34,258 nucleotides of DNA from Deinococcus marmoris (lineage in GTDB: Bacteria; Deinococcota; Deinococci; Deinococcales; Deinococcaceae). Location of the stretch: NCBI RefSeq assembly GCF_001949125.1, contig NZ_MSTI01000002.1:1-34258 (forward strand). Reading direction: 5' to 3'. The notes beneath the pieces were generated by a model, which saw nothing but the letters and a program-made list of their open reading frames with translations, searched no databases and was not told the origin of the DNA. Numbering within the stretch: position 1 is the stretch's first letter; each line of letters opens with the position of its first letter. Positions 16,128 through 25,077 of the stretch are shown here, in pieces. A program made the translations under genes and the position numbers.

Positions 16128-17801
16128 ATGAAACGTCTCTTTATTCCTCTGACCCTGGCTTTAATCGCCTCGCCCGCACTGGCGACCCCCAAAGACGCGC
16201 TGGTGTACCAGATTGCCTCGGCCACCGCCAGCGTGGAACCCGTGCAGGCCGTCGTGACCTACGACGTGCTGCCCGTCCAGCAGATGTTCGAAGGGCTGTA
16301 CCTGGACAACTTCGGCAAATATGAGCCGCTGCTTGCCACCAGCTCCACCCTCAGCAAGGACGGCAAGACCACCACCTTCAATCTGCGGAAGAACGTGAAA
16401 TTTCACGACGGCTCCACCATGAACTGCGCCGACGCCGAATACTCCATGCGCCGCACGCTGCTGGTCGGCAGTGAAACCTCGCTGGCCTCGCAGATTCGCG
16501 CCAATATGCTCAACATCTCCGGCTTCACTCCGGAGGTCAAGAAGACCTACACCTTCGCCAAGCTATCCAGCATGGTGAAGTGCAACGCGGCAGGGCAACT
16601 GGTGTTGACCCTGGACCGCAACGTCCCCAGCCTGCTGGATTCCATTGCCCAGATCTATATCGTGCCGATGAAGGCGCTGGTGGCTGGAGGCGACTGGAGT
16701 GGCACCGCCAAGGATTTTGACGCCTTTATCGGCAAGGACGTGGCAAACTCCACGCTGGCGCAAAAGCCCATCGGCACCGGGGCCTACCAGTTTGTCGCCC
16801 GCGATCCTAGCCGCTTTGTCCTCAAGGGATTTGACGGCTACTGGGGCGGCGCACCGGCGCTAAAAAACGTGATCCTGCAAAAGGTGGACAGCGACACTGC
16901 CCGCGTGTTGGCGCTACAAAAGGGTGACGCCGATATCGCCCTGATTCCTGACCGTGACACGCTGGCAAAACTCAAGGGCGTCCCCAGCGTCAAGGTGTAC
17001 GAGGACCTGCCCACCCAGAACCTGACCAGCGTGCTGCTGTTCAACCAGAGCATCAAGGACGACAAGTTGCTGCCCGCCGGGCAACTGGCCGAGAACAACA
17101 TCCCCGCCAACTTCTTCAGCGACATTCATGTCCGCAAGGCGTTCGCGGCGATGTTTGACACCAAGACCTTTGTCAAAGACGGCTTGCAGGGCTTTGGTCT
17201 GGCCCGCAACACCAGCCTGCCCACCAACAACTGGGCCGACGACAAGACCCTGAAGCCCCCGGCCTACAACCTCAAGACCGCCGAGGCCGAAATGAAGCTG
17301 GCTTTCGGGGGCAAGCTGTGGGCCACTGGCTTCACCGTTCCCCTGTCCACCTTTGGCGGTAGCGGGCTATCGGTGGTGGTGGCGGGCATCTTCAAGCAAA
17401 ACATCGAGGCCCTGAATCCCAAATTCCATGCTTCGGTCAGCACGCTGGAACTGAGCGCAGCCAACGCCTCTTTGCTGGGTGGCAAGCTGGCCTTCAGTGC
17501 TCTGACGTGGGGTGGAGCCGATCCCGATACCAACCTGCGCGGGTTGTTCAGCGCCACCGGTATTCTGGCCCCGGCCACCAACATCAAAGATCCCAAAATG
17601 GAGCAGATGATGGATACGGCCCGTGACACCGTGGGTCAGAACGCCCGCAAGCCACTGTACAAGACGCTGATGACTTACCTGAACGCGCAGACCTACGCCG
17701 TGCCGCTTCCGCAGCCGCTGGTGTTCGCCGCCACCGTTTCGTCACTTAAAGGCTACGAGAACTTCAACAAGACCAACCTGTTCAAGGTGCTGAGCAAGTA
17801 A
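16128..17801 (+). CDS. dppA: peptide-binding protein of ABC transporter (SBP family 5)
   Basis: 557 residues, normal for a family-5 extracellular solute-binding protein. The start at 16128 is chosen for a GGAGG ribosome site 7 nt upstream and a clear signal peptide (MKRLFIPLTLALIASPALA, cut before T). There is no lipobox cysteine, so the mature protein should be a free periplasmic protein. Family marks: VQQMFEGLYL, the TTTFNLRKNVKFHDG segment, and GTGAYQFV. It captures peptides for DppB/DppC. It is separated from dppC by 116 bp and followed by a hairpin before the hydrolase genes. The last codons plus stop are tandemly duplicated (GCTGAGCAAGTA at 17789 and 17804). Confidence 0.92.
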   Translation: MKRLFIPLTLALIASPALATPKDALVYQIASATASVEPVQAVVTYDVLPVQQMFEGLYLDNFGKYEPLLATSSTLSKDGKTTTFNLRKNVKFHDGSTMNCADAEYSMRRTLLVGSETSLASQIRANMLNISGFTPEVKKTYTFAKLSSMVKCNAAGQLVLTLDRNVPSLLDSIAQIYIVPMKALVAGGDWSGTAKDFDAFIGKDVANSTLAQKPIGTGAYQFVARDPSRFVLKGFDGYWGGAPALKNVILQKVDSDTARVLALQKGDADIALIPDRDTLAKLKGVPSVKVYEDLPTQNLTSVLLFNQSIKDDKLLPAGQLAENNIPANFFSDIHVRKAFAAMFDTKTFVKDGLQGFGLARNTSLPTNNWADDKTLKPPAYNLKTAEAEMKLAFGGKLWATGFTVPLSTFGGSGLSVVVAGIFKQNIEALNPKFHASVSTLELSAANASLLGGKLAFSALTWGGADPDTNLRGLFSATGILAPATNIKDPKMEQMMDTARDTVGQNARKPLYKTLMTYLNAQTYAVPLPQPLVFAATVSSLKGYENFNKTNLFKVLSK

Positions 17802-17849
17802 GAGCTGAGCAAGTAGACAGCTCATTTCACCGTCACATTTTTCAAGCTT

Positions 17850-17871
17850 GCCGCACCTGACCTGGTGCGGC
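17850..17871 (+). terminator. GC-rich hairpin between binding protein and hydrolases
   Basis: GCCGCACC and GGTGCGGC are perfectly complementary with a 6-nt loop. No U-run follows, so it is more likely an RNA-stabilising or partial-termination hairpin that raises binding-protein mRNA over downstream genes. A second small stem, GAGCTG/CAGCTC (17802-17807/17818-17823), precedes it. Confidence 0.45.
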
Positions 17872-17931
17872 GGCAGGAAAAGTCTGTACCCGCCATTCGT
17901 CCGCCTCCATTTCGCATCTTGAGGAGAAGCC

Positions 17932-19404
17932 ATGACCGCCACCGCTACCAAAAGCAGCACCGAACTTGCCGCCGCCTTCGAGCAGGAAGCCAGGCGTCTG
18001 CTGGAGGAATACAAGATTCCCGGCGTCACACTGGGCCTGCTGACCCCAGACGGCGATCATTTCGTCAATATGGGTGTCACCAGTCTGGAAAACCCGCTGC
18101 CAATTGATGACGACACCATTTTCCAGATCGGCAGCACCACCAAGACCATTACCTCACTCACCTGCTCGGTGCTGGTGGCGCAGGGCAAACTTGATCTGGA
18201 CGTGCCAGTTCGCACCTACCTGCCTGATTTCAAACTCATGGATGAATCGGTGGCCGCCGCGCTGACTGTGCGCGATGTGCTGACCCATCAGGGCGGCTTC
18301 AAGGGCGACATCTTTGAGGAGACCGGCAACGGTGACGACTCTCTGGCAAAGGTGCTGGATATTCTGGCCGAGTCGCCACAGGTGGTGCCGCTGCGGGGTC
18401 ACTGGAGCTACAACAACGCCGGATTTTACGTGGCGGGGCGAATCATTGAGCTGCTGACCGGCAAGTCCTACGAGGCCGCCGTCACCGATTTGGTCCTGGA
18501 GCCGCTGGGCATGGACCACACCCTCTACTTTCCCAATCAGGTGATGACCTACCGCTTCACCACCGGACACAACAAGATCGAGGGCGAGATGGTGATCCAG
18601 CGCCCCTGGATACTGCCGCGCTCATCGGCCCCGGCGGGCGGCACCCTCAATTCCAGCATGCGGGACATGACCCGCTACGCCCATTACATGATGTCGGGAA
18701 CGATGCCCGAAACGCTGAAAGCAGAGGCGCAGGACGGCGACAGTGCCCAGCCCGCCGAAGCTTCGCCCCTCACGACGCTGGACCGAAGTCAACTGTGGAA
18801 GCCGCAGCGGCCCATCGGCGACGCCCTCAACGGCTTTCCCGGCGAGCGTGGCCAGATCGGGCAGAGCTGGTTTATCGACGAGTACCCACAGGCCACCATC
18901 ATCAGTCACGGCGGCACCACCTACGGCCACCAGTCCGACTTCTGGGTGTCACCGGACCGCAAAGTGGGTTTTATCGCCATGACCAACGCCAGCAACGGCC
19001 ACGCCTACAACCGCAAACTCAGCAAGTGGATCAAGCGCGAACTCCTGAACCTGACCGCGACAGAGGTGCCAGATCATCCCGTCAGCCCGGAAACCCTGAG
19101 CGAGTACGAGGGCGAGTACCTGATCCTGGGGTTGACGCGGAAAATCGGCTCGCACGTTGAGGATGGACGGCTGACCCTTTCCATTCCCGACACCACCCCT
19201 GGCGCGACGGGCAGCAAACCCGCCCCGTTGCGCTTCATCGCCCCGGACCGCGCCCTGATCACGGATGGCGGCGACCTGAACGACATGGGCGTTGAATTTC
19301 TGCGTGACGGGAACGGGAAGGTGGACTTCGTGCGCCTCGGAGTGCGGCTGTACCCGCTGGAAGACCTGGAAGCCGCCCCAGCGCTGCCGTTGACCGAGCT
19401 GTAA
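17932..19404 (+). CDS. serine hydrolase, beta-lactamase/D-aminopeptidase family (copy 1)
   Basis: 490 residues, cytoplasmic (no signal peptide), with GGAG ribosome site 8 nt upstream. The penicillin-binding-protein fold active site is complete: S68-T-T-K71 (SxxK), Y160-N-N (YxN) and H326-G-G (the KTG-equivalent of class C/S12 enzymes). The C-terminal ~100 residues form an extra beta domain. S12 enzymes include D-aminopeptidase, D-amino acid amidase, DD-carboxypeptidase and esterases; a peptidase acting on D-residues is favoured by the neighbours. It is the first of three tandem paralogues. A variable, acidic linker (about 260-285) separates the catalytic motifs from the LWKP strand. Confidence 0.85.
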   Translation: MTATATKSSTELAAAFEQEARRLLEEYKIPGVTLGLLTPDGDHFVNMGVTSLENPLPIDDDTIFQIGSTTKTITSLTCSVLVAQGKLDLDVPVRTYLPDFKLMDESVAAALTVRDVLTHQGGFKGDIFEETGNGDDSLAKVLDILAESPQVVPLRGHWSYNNAGFYVAGRIIELLTGKSYEAAVTDLVLEPLGMDHTLYFPNQVMTYRFTTGHNKIEGEMVIQRPWILPRSSAPAGGTLNSSMRDMTRYAHYMMSGTMPETLKAEAQDGDSAQPAEASPLTTLDRSQLWKPQRPIGDALNGFPGERGQIGQSWFIDEYPQATIISHGGTTYGHQSDFWVSPDRKVGFIAMTNASNGHAYNRKLSKWIKRELLNLTATEVPDHPVSPETLSEYEGEYLILGLTRKIGSHVEDGRLTLSIPDTTPGATGSKPAPLRFIAPDRALITDGGDLNDMGVEFLRDGNGKVDFVRLGVRLYPLEDLEAAPALPLTEL

Positions 19405-19451
19405 GCCAGAACCTTTACCGCCCTCTCGCGAATTTTTCCAAGGAGAACCCC

Positions 19452-20960
19452 ATGACCGCAGCCGCAACCAAGAAGTCCAGCACCGAACTCGCCGCCGCCT
19501 TCCAGCAGGAGGCCGAACGTCTGCTGGCCGAATTCAAGATTCCCGGGGTCACGCTGGGCGTCCTGACCCCGGACGGCGATCACTTCATCAACCTGGGCGT
19601 CACCAACCTGGAAAACCCGCTGCCGATTGACAACGACACCATCTTCCAGATCGGCAGCACCACCAAGACCATCACCTCGCTGACCTGCTCGGTGCTGGTG
19701 GAACAGGGCAAACTCGACCTGGACGTGCCGGTTCGCACCTATCTCCCCGACTTCAAACTCAAGGATGAGTCGGTGGCCGCCGCGCTGACCACGCGCGACG
19801 TGCTGACCCACCAGGGCGGCTTTCTGGGCGATCTGTTTCACGATACCGGTGAAGGCGACGACGCCGTGGCGAAGGTGCTGGACGAACTGGCCCAGTCCCC
19901 CCAGATGGTGCCGATGCGGACGCACTGGAGCTACAACAACGCGGGCTTTTACGTGGCCGGGCGCGTGATCGAGATGATCACCGGTCAGACCTACGAGGCC
20001 GCCGTGACTGAACTGGTCCTCAACCCCTTGGGTATGGACCACACGTTCTTCTTTCCGTCTCAGATCATGACCTACCGTTACGCCACGGGCTACAACAAGA
20101 TTGAGGACGAGATGGTGGTCCAGCGGCCCTGGATGATGATGCGCTCGGCGGCTCCGGCGGGCAGCAGTTGCTCGTCCACGGTGAGCGACATGGCGAAATA
20201 CGCCCACTACATCATGTCGGGAACGATGCCGGAGTTGCCCGAAGCGAAGGTGACACAAGCAAAGGCGTCTGAGGCTGAAGAGAAAGCTGCTGACGATGGG
20301 AGCGAGAAGTCCGAAGTGCCTGAAACACCCACGCTGGCGGGGATGGACCGCACGCACCTGTGGAAGCCTGTTCGCACCATCGGCGTGGGCATCAACGCCT
20401 TTCCGGGCGAGGAGGGAGAGATCGGGCAGAGCTGGTTTATCGACCAGTACGACAGCGCCACCATCATCAGTCACGGCGGCACCACGCAGGGTCACCAGTC
20501 GGATTTTTGGGTTTCTCCTGACCGCAAAGTCGGCTTTATCGCCATGACCAACGCCAGCAACGGCCACGCCATGAACCGCAAACTGAGCGAGTGGGTCAAG
20601 CGCGAGGTGCTGGGCCTGGAGAGGCCCGAGCGCGAGGAAGTCAAACTGAGTGAGGTTGAGCTGGAAGCGTTGGCAGCCACCTACGAGGTGGTGGGCCAGA
20701 CCTACACCATCGGCGTGAAGGTGGAGGACGGCAAGCTGGCGCTGGTTCTCCCCAATCCCACGACGGGCGGCACCGAGAACCTGGCTCTGCGCTTCATCGC
20801 CCCAGAACGTGCTGTGGTGATGGGCGGCGACGCGGACGGCATCGGCGTGGAGTTCCTGAGAAAGGGTGATGAGGTGGAGTTCATGCGCTTTGGCGCGCGG
20901 CTGTACCCCCGGATGAGCCCGGACGCCTCCAGCGCCAGCCTGCCGCTAGACGCCCTCTAA
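19452..20960 (+). CDS. serine hydrolase, beta-lactamase/D-aminopeptidase family (copy 2)
   Basis: 502 residues, very similar to copy 1 through most of its length, and also without a signal peptide. The active-site set is S69-T-T-K72, YNN in HWSYNNAGFY and HGG in ISHGGTTQGH. AAGGAG lies 6 nt before the ATG. The linker between GTMPE and LWKP is the longest of the three (about 45 residues, rich in Glu, Lys, Ala). It differs from copy 1 mostly in that linker and in the C-terminal beta domain, so substrate choice rather than chemistry has probably changed. A long minus-strand open frame here is antisense and was rejected. Confidence 0.85.
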   Translation: MTAAATKKSSTELAAAFQQEAERLLAEFKIPGVTLGVLTPDGDHFINLGVTNLENPLPIDNDTIFQIGSTTKTITSLTCSVLVEQGKLDLDVPVRTYLPDFKLKDESVAAALTTRDVLTHQGGFLGDLFHDTGEGDDAVAKVLDELAQSPQMVPMRTHWSYNNAGFYVAGRVIEMITGQTYEAAVTELVLNPLGMDHTFFFPSQIMTYRYATGYNKIEDEMVVQRPWMMMRSAAPAGSSCSSTVSDMAKYAHYIMSGTMPELPEAKVTQAKASEAEEKAADDGSEKSEVPETPTLAGMDRTHLWKPVRTIGVGINAFPGEEGEIGQSWFIDQYDSATIISHGGTTQGHQSDFWVSPDRKVGFIAMTNASNGHAMNRKLSEWVKREVLGLERPEREEVKLSEVELEALAATYEVVGQTYTIGVKVEDGKLALVLPNPTTGGTENLALRFIAPERAVVMGGDADGIGVEFLRKGDEVEFMRFGARLYPRMSPDASSASLPLDAL

Positions 20961-20985
20961 AGCCCGGTCCGCAGGAGGCAGAACA

Positions 20986-22434
20986 ATGACCGCAATCACA
21001 ACCCAGAGGAGCAGCACCGAACTCGCCACCGCTTTTGCAAATGAAGCCCGGCGGCTGGCCGAAGAATTCGAGATTCCCGGCGCCAGCATGGCGCTGATGC
21101 TGCCGGACGGCGATCATTTCGTGAACGTTGGCGTCACCAGTTTCGACAACCCGCTAGATGTGGACTCTGACACCATCTTTCAAATCGGCAGCAACACCAA
21201 GACCCTGACCTCGCTGACCGTCTCGGCGCTGGAGGAACAGGGCAAGCTGAAGGTGACGGACCGGGTGCGCGATCATCTGCCCGATTTCAAGATGAAGGAC
21301 GAGTCGGTGGCTGACAGCCTGACCCTGCTGGACGTGCTGACCCACCAGGGCGGCTTTCAGGGCGACGTTTTTACTGACACTGGTGCGGGTGACGACGCGC
21401 TGGCAAAGATGGTGGAGGCGATGGCCGAGTTGCCCCAGGTGATGCCGATGCGGACGCATTGGAGTTACAGCAACTCCGGTTTTTACATTGCTGGACGGGT
21501 GATCGAGGTGGCGTCGGGCATGACCTATGAGGCCGCTGTCACCGAACTGGTTTTGAAGCCGCTGGGGATGGACCACACCCTCTTTTTTGCCAGTGAGGTC
21601 ATGACCTACCGCTTCGCCACCGGCTACAACAACGTTGGTGACGAACTGGTGGCGCAGCGGCCCTGGCTGATGACGCGCTCGGCGGGGCCAGCCGGAAGCA
21701 CCTGCTGCTCAACTGCCCGCGATATGGTCAGGTACGCCCGCTATGTCATGTCCGGCACACTGGCTTCCATTGCTGAGGCCGACGGGGAAACGAATGAACA
21801 GCCACCCCTGGCAACGCTGGACCGCGCCCGGTTGTGGAAGCCGGTCCGCGATATTGGTGCGGGCATCAATTCCTTTCCCGGCAAACAGGCACAGATGGGG
21901 CAAAGCTGGTTTATCGACCAGCACCCGGACGCCCTGATTCTCAGTCACGGCGGCAGCACGCTGGGCCATCAGTCCAATATGTGGCTCTCGCCGGACCGCA
22001 AAGTCGGCTTCCTGTCGCTGACCAATGCGCCCAACGGTCACGCCATGAACCGCAAACTCAGCGACTGGGTCAAGCGCGAGGTGCTGGGCCTGAGCGCCCC
22101 GCCTCTGCCAGAATTCAGCGTCAGTGACGAGGAACTGGGGCGGCTGGTGGGCTACTTTATCGTGAACGGCCAGCCTTACAACCTCGGCACAAAGTTGGAG
22201 AACGGCCAGCTCTTCGTGGTCATGCCCGGCTCCGGCGCGGGCGGCACCACGGACCTGCCGCTGCGCTTTATCGCCCCCGATCTGGCCGTCGTGGTGGGCG
22301 GCGACGTGGACGGAACCAACGTGGAGTTTGTACGCGAAGACGGTGAGGTGGCATTCATGCGTCTGGGCGCAAGATTGTTTCCGGCAGAACGTCCAGAAGG
22401 AGCCAGCGCGGGATTGCCGATGGAGGCACTATGA
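20986..22434 (+). CDS. serine hydrolase, beta-lactamase/D-aminopeptidase family (copy 3)
   Basis: 482 residues, the most diverged of the three copies, no signal peptide. Active-site motifs are S69-N-T-K72, YSN in HWSYSNSGFY and HGG in LSHGGSTLGH, so all three catalytic elements are kept. GGAGG lies 8 nt before the ATG. The linker before LWKP is the shortest (about 25 residues). Its stop overlaps the start of the aminoacylase gene (ATGA, 22431-22434), tying it most closely to that enzyme. With copies 1 and 2 it forms a tandem triplication that probably broadens the range of D-peptides cleaved. Confidence 0.85.
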   Translation: MTAITTQRSSTELATAFANEARRLAEEFEIPGASMALMLPDGDHFVNVGVTSFDNPLDVDSDTIFQIGSNTKTLTSLTVSALEEQGKLKVTDRVRDHLPDFKMKDESVADSLTLLDVLTHQGGFQGDVFTDTGAGDDALAKMVEAMAELPQVMPMRTHWSYSNSGFYIAGRVIEVASGMTYEAAVTELVLKPLGMDHTLFFASEVMTYRFATGYNNVGDELVAQRPWLMTRSAGPAGSTCCSTARDMVRYARYVMSGTLASIAEADGETNEQPPLATLDRARLWKPVRDIGAGINSFPGKQAQMGQSWFIDQHPDALILSHGGSTLGHQSNMWLSPDRKVGFLSLTNAPNGHAMNRKLSDWVKREVLGLSAPPLPEFSVSDEELGRLVGYFIVNGQPYNLGTKLENGQLFVVMPGSGAGGTTDLPLRFIAPDLAVVVGGDVDGTNVEFVREDGEVAFMRLGARLFPAERPEGASAGLPMEAL

Positions 22435-24065
22435 GTCAGATTTTGGTGAAAGGTGGAACTGTTATCGACGGCACAGGCGCACCGGGCCGAATGGCCGACG
22501 TGTTGATTAAAGATGACCGTATTGTTCAGATCAGCGAACCTGGCAGCCCTGCGCCCGACGGAGCCGAAGTCGTGGACGCCTCTGGCATGGTGGTGGCCCC
22601 CGGCTTCATTGATGTGATGAGCCACTCCGTCTCGTCCCTGCTCAGCGACGGCTTGAGCGTGGGTAAGGTGACCCAGGGCGTGACCACCGAGATCATGGGT
22701 GAGGGCTGGACTCCGGCCCCCGCCGTGCCCGGAGAGGCCCACGCCTTCCCGGTTCATGGCCTCCCGAATGGCGACGAGAGCTGGATAGCGCGTGCAAGAG
22801 GCTGGACGCGCTTCGGCGATTGGATGGCCGCGCAGGAAGACGTGGGCGCAGCCGTCAACTTTGGCTCGTTCGTGGGTGGAGCCACGGTGCGGATGGCTGC
22901 CAGGGGCCACGCGGCAGGGGAGAGCACCCCCGAACAGATCGCCGAGATGCGGCGCGTGACCCGCGAAGCGATGGAGGACGGCGCGTATGGCATTGCCACC
23001 GCCCTCATCTACCCGCCCGGCAGCTACGCCAGCACCGATGAGCTGGTGGCCGTCAGCGAGGAGGTTGGACGCGCAAATGGCATCTACATCACCCACATGC
23101 GCTCGGAAGGCGAGGCGATTCTGGACGGCTTTGCCGAGGCGCTGGAGATCTCAGAGCGCAGCGGGGCGCGTCTCCACCTGTACCACCTTAAGGCCGCAGG
23201 AACGCCGTCGTGGCCGAAAATGGCGACGCTGATCGAGCGCGTGAACACGGAGCGGGCGGCGGGCAAGGATATTTACGCCGATATGTACCTGTACACGGCG
23301 GGGGGTTCGGGTCTGGCCGCCTCCTGTCCGCCGTGGGCCAGTGAGGACAACAAACTCAAAGAGCGCCTGCGTGACCCGGAAACCCGCGCGAAAATCCGGG
23401 CCGCCATGCAGGAACCCGACGGCACCTGGGAACCCTTGGGTGGCCTGGCCGGCCCGGAGGGGGTCTATCCCATTGGTCTGGGCCTGCCCGAACACGCTGA
23501 TTACCGGAGAAAATCGCTGGCCGAGATCGCTGCCATGCGCGGCCAGGACTGGATCGAGACGATTATAGAGCTGATCTTGGCGGAGCCGGAGGGCATTGGG
23601 ACCCTCTACCACCTGATGTCCGAGGAGAATATTCAGCTCCAGCTCCAGGAATCCTGGGTGATGCTGGGGTCTGACGCGGCAGGCTACGATCCCGGCGAGG
23701 AAGAGGGCGGCTTCACGGGCGGCCACCCGCGCGCGCTGGGCAATTTCACCCGTCTGCTGGGCCGCTACGTACGCGAATTGGGCATCCTGAGCCTGGAGGA
23801 AGGTGTGCGCCGTATGACGGGTTTGCCCGCCGAACATCTACACCTGACAGACCGGGGGGAACTGCGCGAGGGGGCTTACGCGGACTTGGTGGTCTTCGAT
23901 CCAGAAACGATTGGCGACAGGGCCACCTACACCGAGTCCAACAGGCTGTCCGTGGGCGTGCGCGACGTGTGGGTCAACGGGGTGCAGACCCTGAAAGGCG
24001 GCAAGCACACGAAAGCCTTGCCTGGGAAACGGCTGTACGGGCCGGGGGCGGGGCGTCGTGAATGA
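22431..24065 (+). CDS. N-acyl-D-amino acid deacylase-like amidohydrolase
   Basis: 544 residues, amidohydrolase superfamily, D-aminoacylase branch. These zinc enzymes remove the acyl group from N-acyl-D-amino acids. The N-terminal beta sandwich (LVKGGTVIDGTG) leads into the barrel at PGFID. Ligand candidates H222 (THMRSEG), H252 (YHLKAAG) and D415 (GSDAAGYD) are present. Two classic features are altered: the usual HxH after PGFIDV is M63-S-H65, so the first histidine is missing, and the GNCG containing the bridging cysteine is GEGW (90-93). It therefore belongs to a divergent subfamily whose substrate may differ. The start overlaps hydrolase copy 3 by 4 bp. It would supply or remove N-acyl-D-amino acids within the racemase pathway. 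Confidence 0.82.
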   Translation: MSQILVKGGTVIDGTGAPGRMADVLIKDDRIVQISEPGSPAPDGAEVVDASGMVVAPGFIDVMSHSVSSLLSDGLSVGKVTQGVTTEIMGEGWTPAPAVPGEAHAFPVHGLPNGDESWIARARGWTRFGDWMAAQEDVGAAVNFGSFVGGATVRMAARGHAAGESTPEQIAEMRRVTREAMEDGAYGIATALIYPPGSYASTDELVAVSEEVGRANGIYITHMRSEGEAILDGFAEALEISERSGARLHLYHLKAAGTPSWPKMATLIERVNTERAAGKDIYADMYLYTAGGSGLAASCPPWASEDNKLKERLRDPETRAKIRAAMQEPDGTWEPLGGLAGPEGVYPIGLGLPEHADYRRKSLAEIAAMRGQDWIETIIELILAEPEGIGTLYHLMSEENIQLQLQESWVMLGSDAAGYDPGEEEGGFTGGHPRALGNFTRLLGRYVRELGILSLEEGVRRMTGLPAEHLHLTDRGELREGAYADLVVFDPETIGDRATYTESNRLSVGVRDVWVNGVQTLKGGKHTKALPGKRLYGPGAGRRE

Positions 24066-24107
24066 CGCCCTGTCTGTGGATACTGAAGCGCGTAGGCTGG
24101 GAACAGA

Positions 24108-24962
24108 ATGACCACGACCGCCGTCGCCCCGACTGAGTTGACCTCCATGCCAGCGGTGGACGTCCTGCGCTCCGGCCTGGAAAATTTTGGGCGGCGAGAT
24201 CAGCAGATTGCCCGCCACTTCATCGACCACGCTGAGGAAATTCCCTTCCTCAGCGCTGGGGAAATCGCGGAGACATTGGGGGTGAGCGGGGCGGCCATCA
24301 CCCGCTTCGCCCAGCGCGTTGGCTTTGAAGGCTATCCCCACCTGCAACGGGTCATTCGACAGGACCTGCGGGCCACGCTGGGCATGAAGCAGCCCGGCGG
24401 ACAGGATAGTGTGGTTGCCCGCTTCTGGGCCAGTGAGCGCGCGAATCTGGAGGCACTTCAGGACATTTCAGAAGCCAAGCTGCTGGCCTTTGCCCGTGCC
24501 ATTGCCGCTGCAAAACAGGTCTGGGTGGTGGGCGCGCGGTCGTCGTACGGCATCTCGCTCCTTGCAGAAACCATCCTGGCATCGTTCCGGCCCTGGGTTC
24601 GGGCCTATTCCGCCGATCTGCTGCTCAGCCGCCCTGAACAACTGCTGGAAATCACTTCACAAGATGTGGTGGTGGTGTTTACCCTGCGGCGTTACAGCCG
24701 TGCCACCACCCGCATGATCCGCGCCTTGCACAAACAGGGGGTCCAGATCCTGTTGATCACCGATCAGGGCGCGTCACCATTGAACAAGATTGCTCATCAG
24801 TGCCTGCAATTGCCTACCCAGGGAACGGACGTGCTGGCGTCGTTGGCCCCTTTCGTCAGCGTTAGTACGCTTCTCGCCTCATTGGTAGCGAAAGAGCTTG
24901 AGGGAGGACACCTGAAGGAGGCCGAAGCCCTGAATGCCGAGTTCGGCGTGTACGAATACTGA
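24108..24962 (+). CDS. RpiR/MurR-family transcriptional regulator
   Basis: 284 residues. The N-terminal HTH_6 domain (about 20-95) contains LSAGEIAETLGVSGAAITRFAQRVGFEGYPHLQ, diagnostic of RpiR proteins. The C-terminal SIS domain (about 125-265) has VWVVGARSSYGISLL and VVVVFTLRRYSRATTR, which bind phosphosugars or other small ligands. MurR in E. coli senses N-acetylmuramic acid 6-phosphate. As the last gene of the cluster, 42 bp after the deacylase, it is the likely regulator of the promoter at 11866; the ligand is unknown, with a cell-wall-derived compound a fair guess. Confidence 0.9.
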   Translation: MTTTAVAPTELTSMPAVDVLRSGLENFGRRDQQIARHFIDHAEEIPFLSAGEIAETLGVSGAAITRFAQRVGFEGYPHLQRVIRQDLRATLGMKQPGGQDSVVARFWASERANLEALQDISEAKLLAFARAIAAAKQVWVVGARSSYGISLLAETILASFRPWVRAYSADLLLSRPEQLLEITSQDVVVVFTLRRYSRATTRMIRALHKQGVQILLITDQGASPLNKIAHQCLQLPTQGTDVLASLAPFVSVSTLLASLVAKELEGGHLKEAEALNAEFGVYEY

Positions 24963-25077
24963 AAATGGCTTGAGCGCGCCGCTGGTACCGGAACGACAAA
25001 GTTTCGAACAGAATTGGCCCCTGAACGTGACGGCAGGGTTGTGTTGCCTTAATCGGGTCAGGGTAGGCTGATCGTCC

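Noticed and set aside
19074..20567. 497-codon minus-strand ORF
   Set aside because: Runs antisense through two hydrolase genes, His/Arg/Gly-rich, crosses a gene boundary; a codon-bias shadow.
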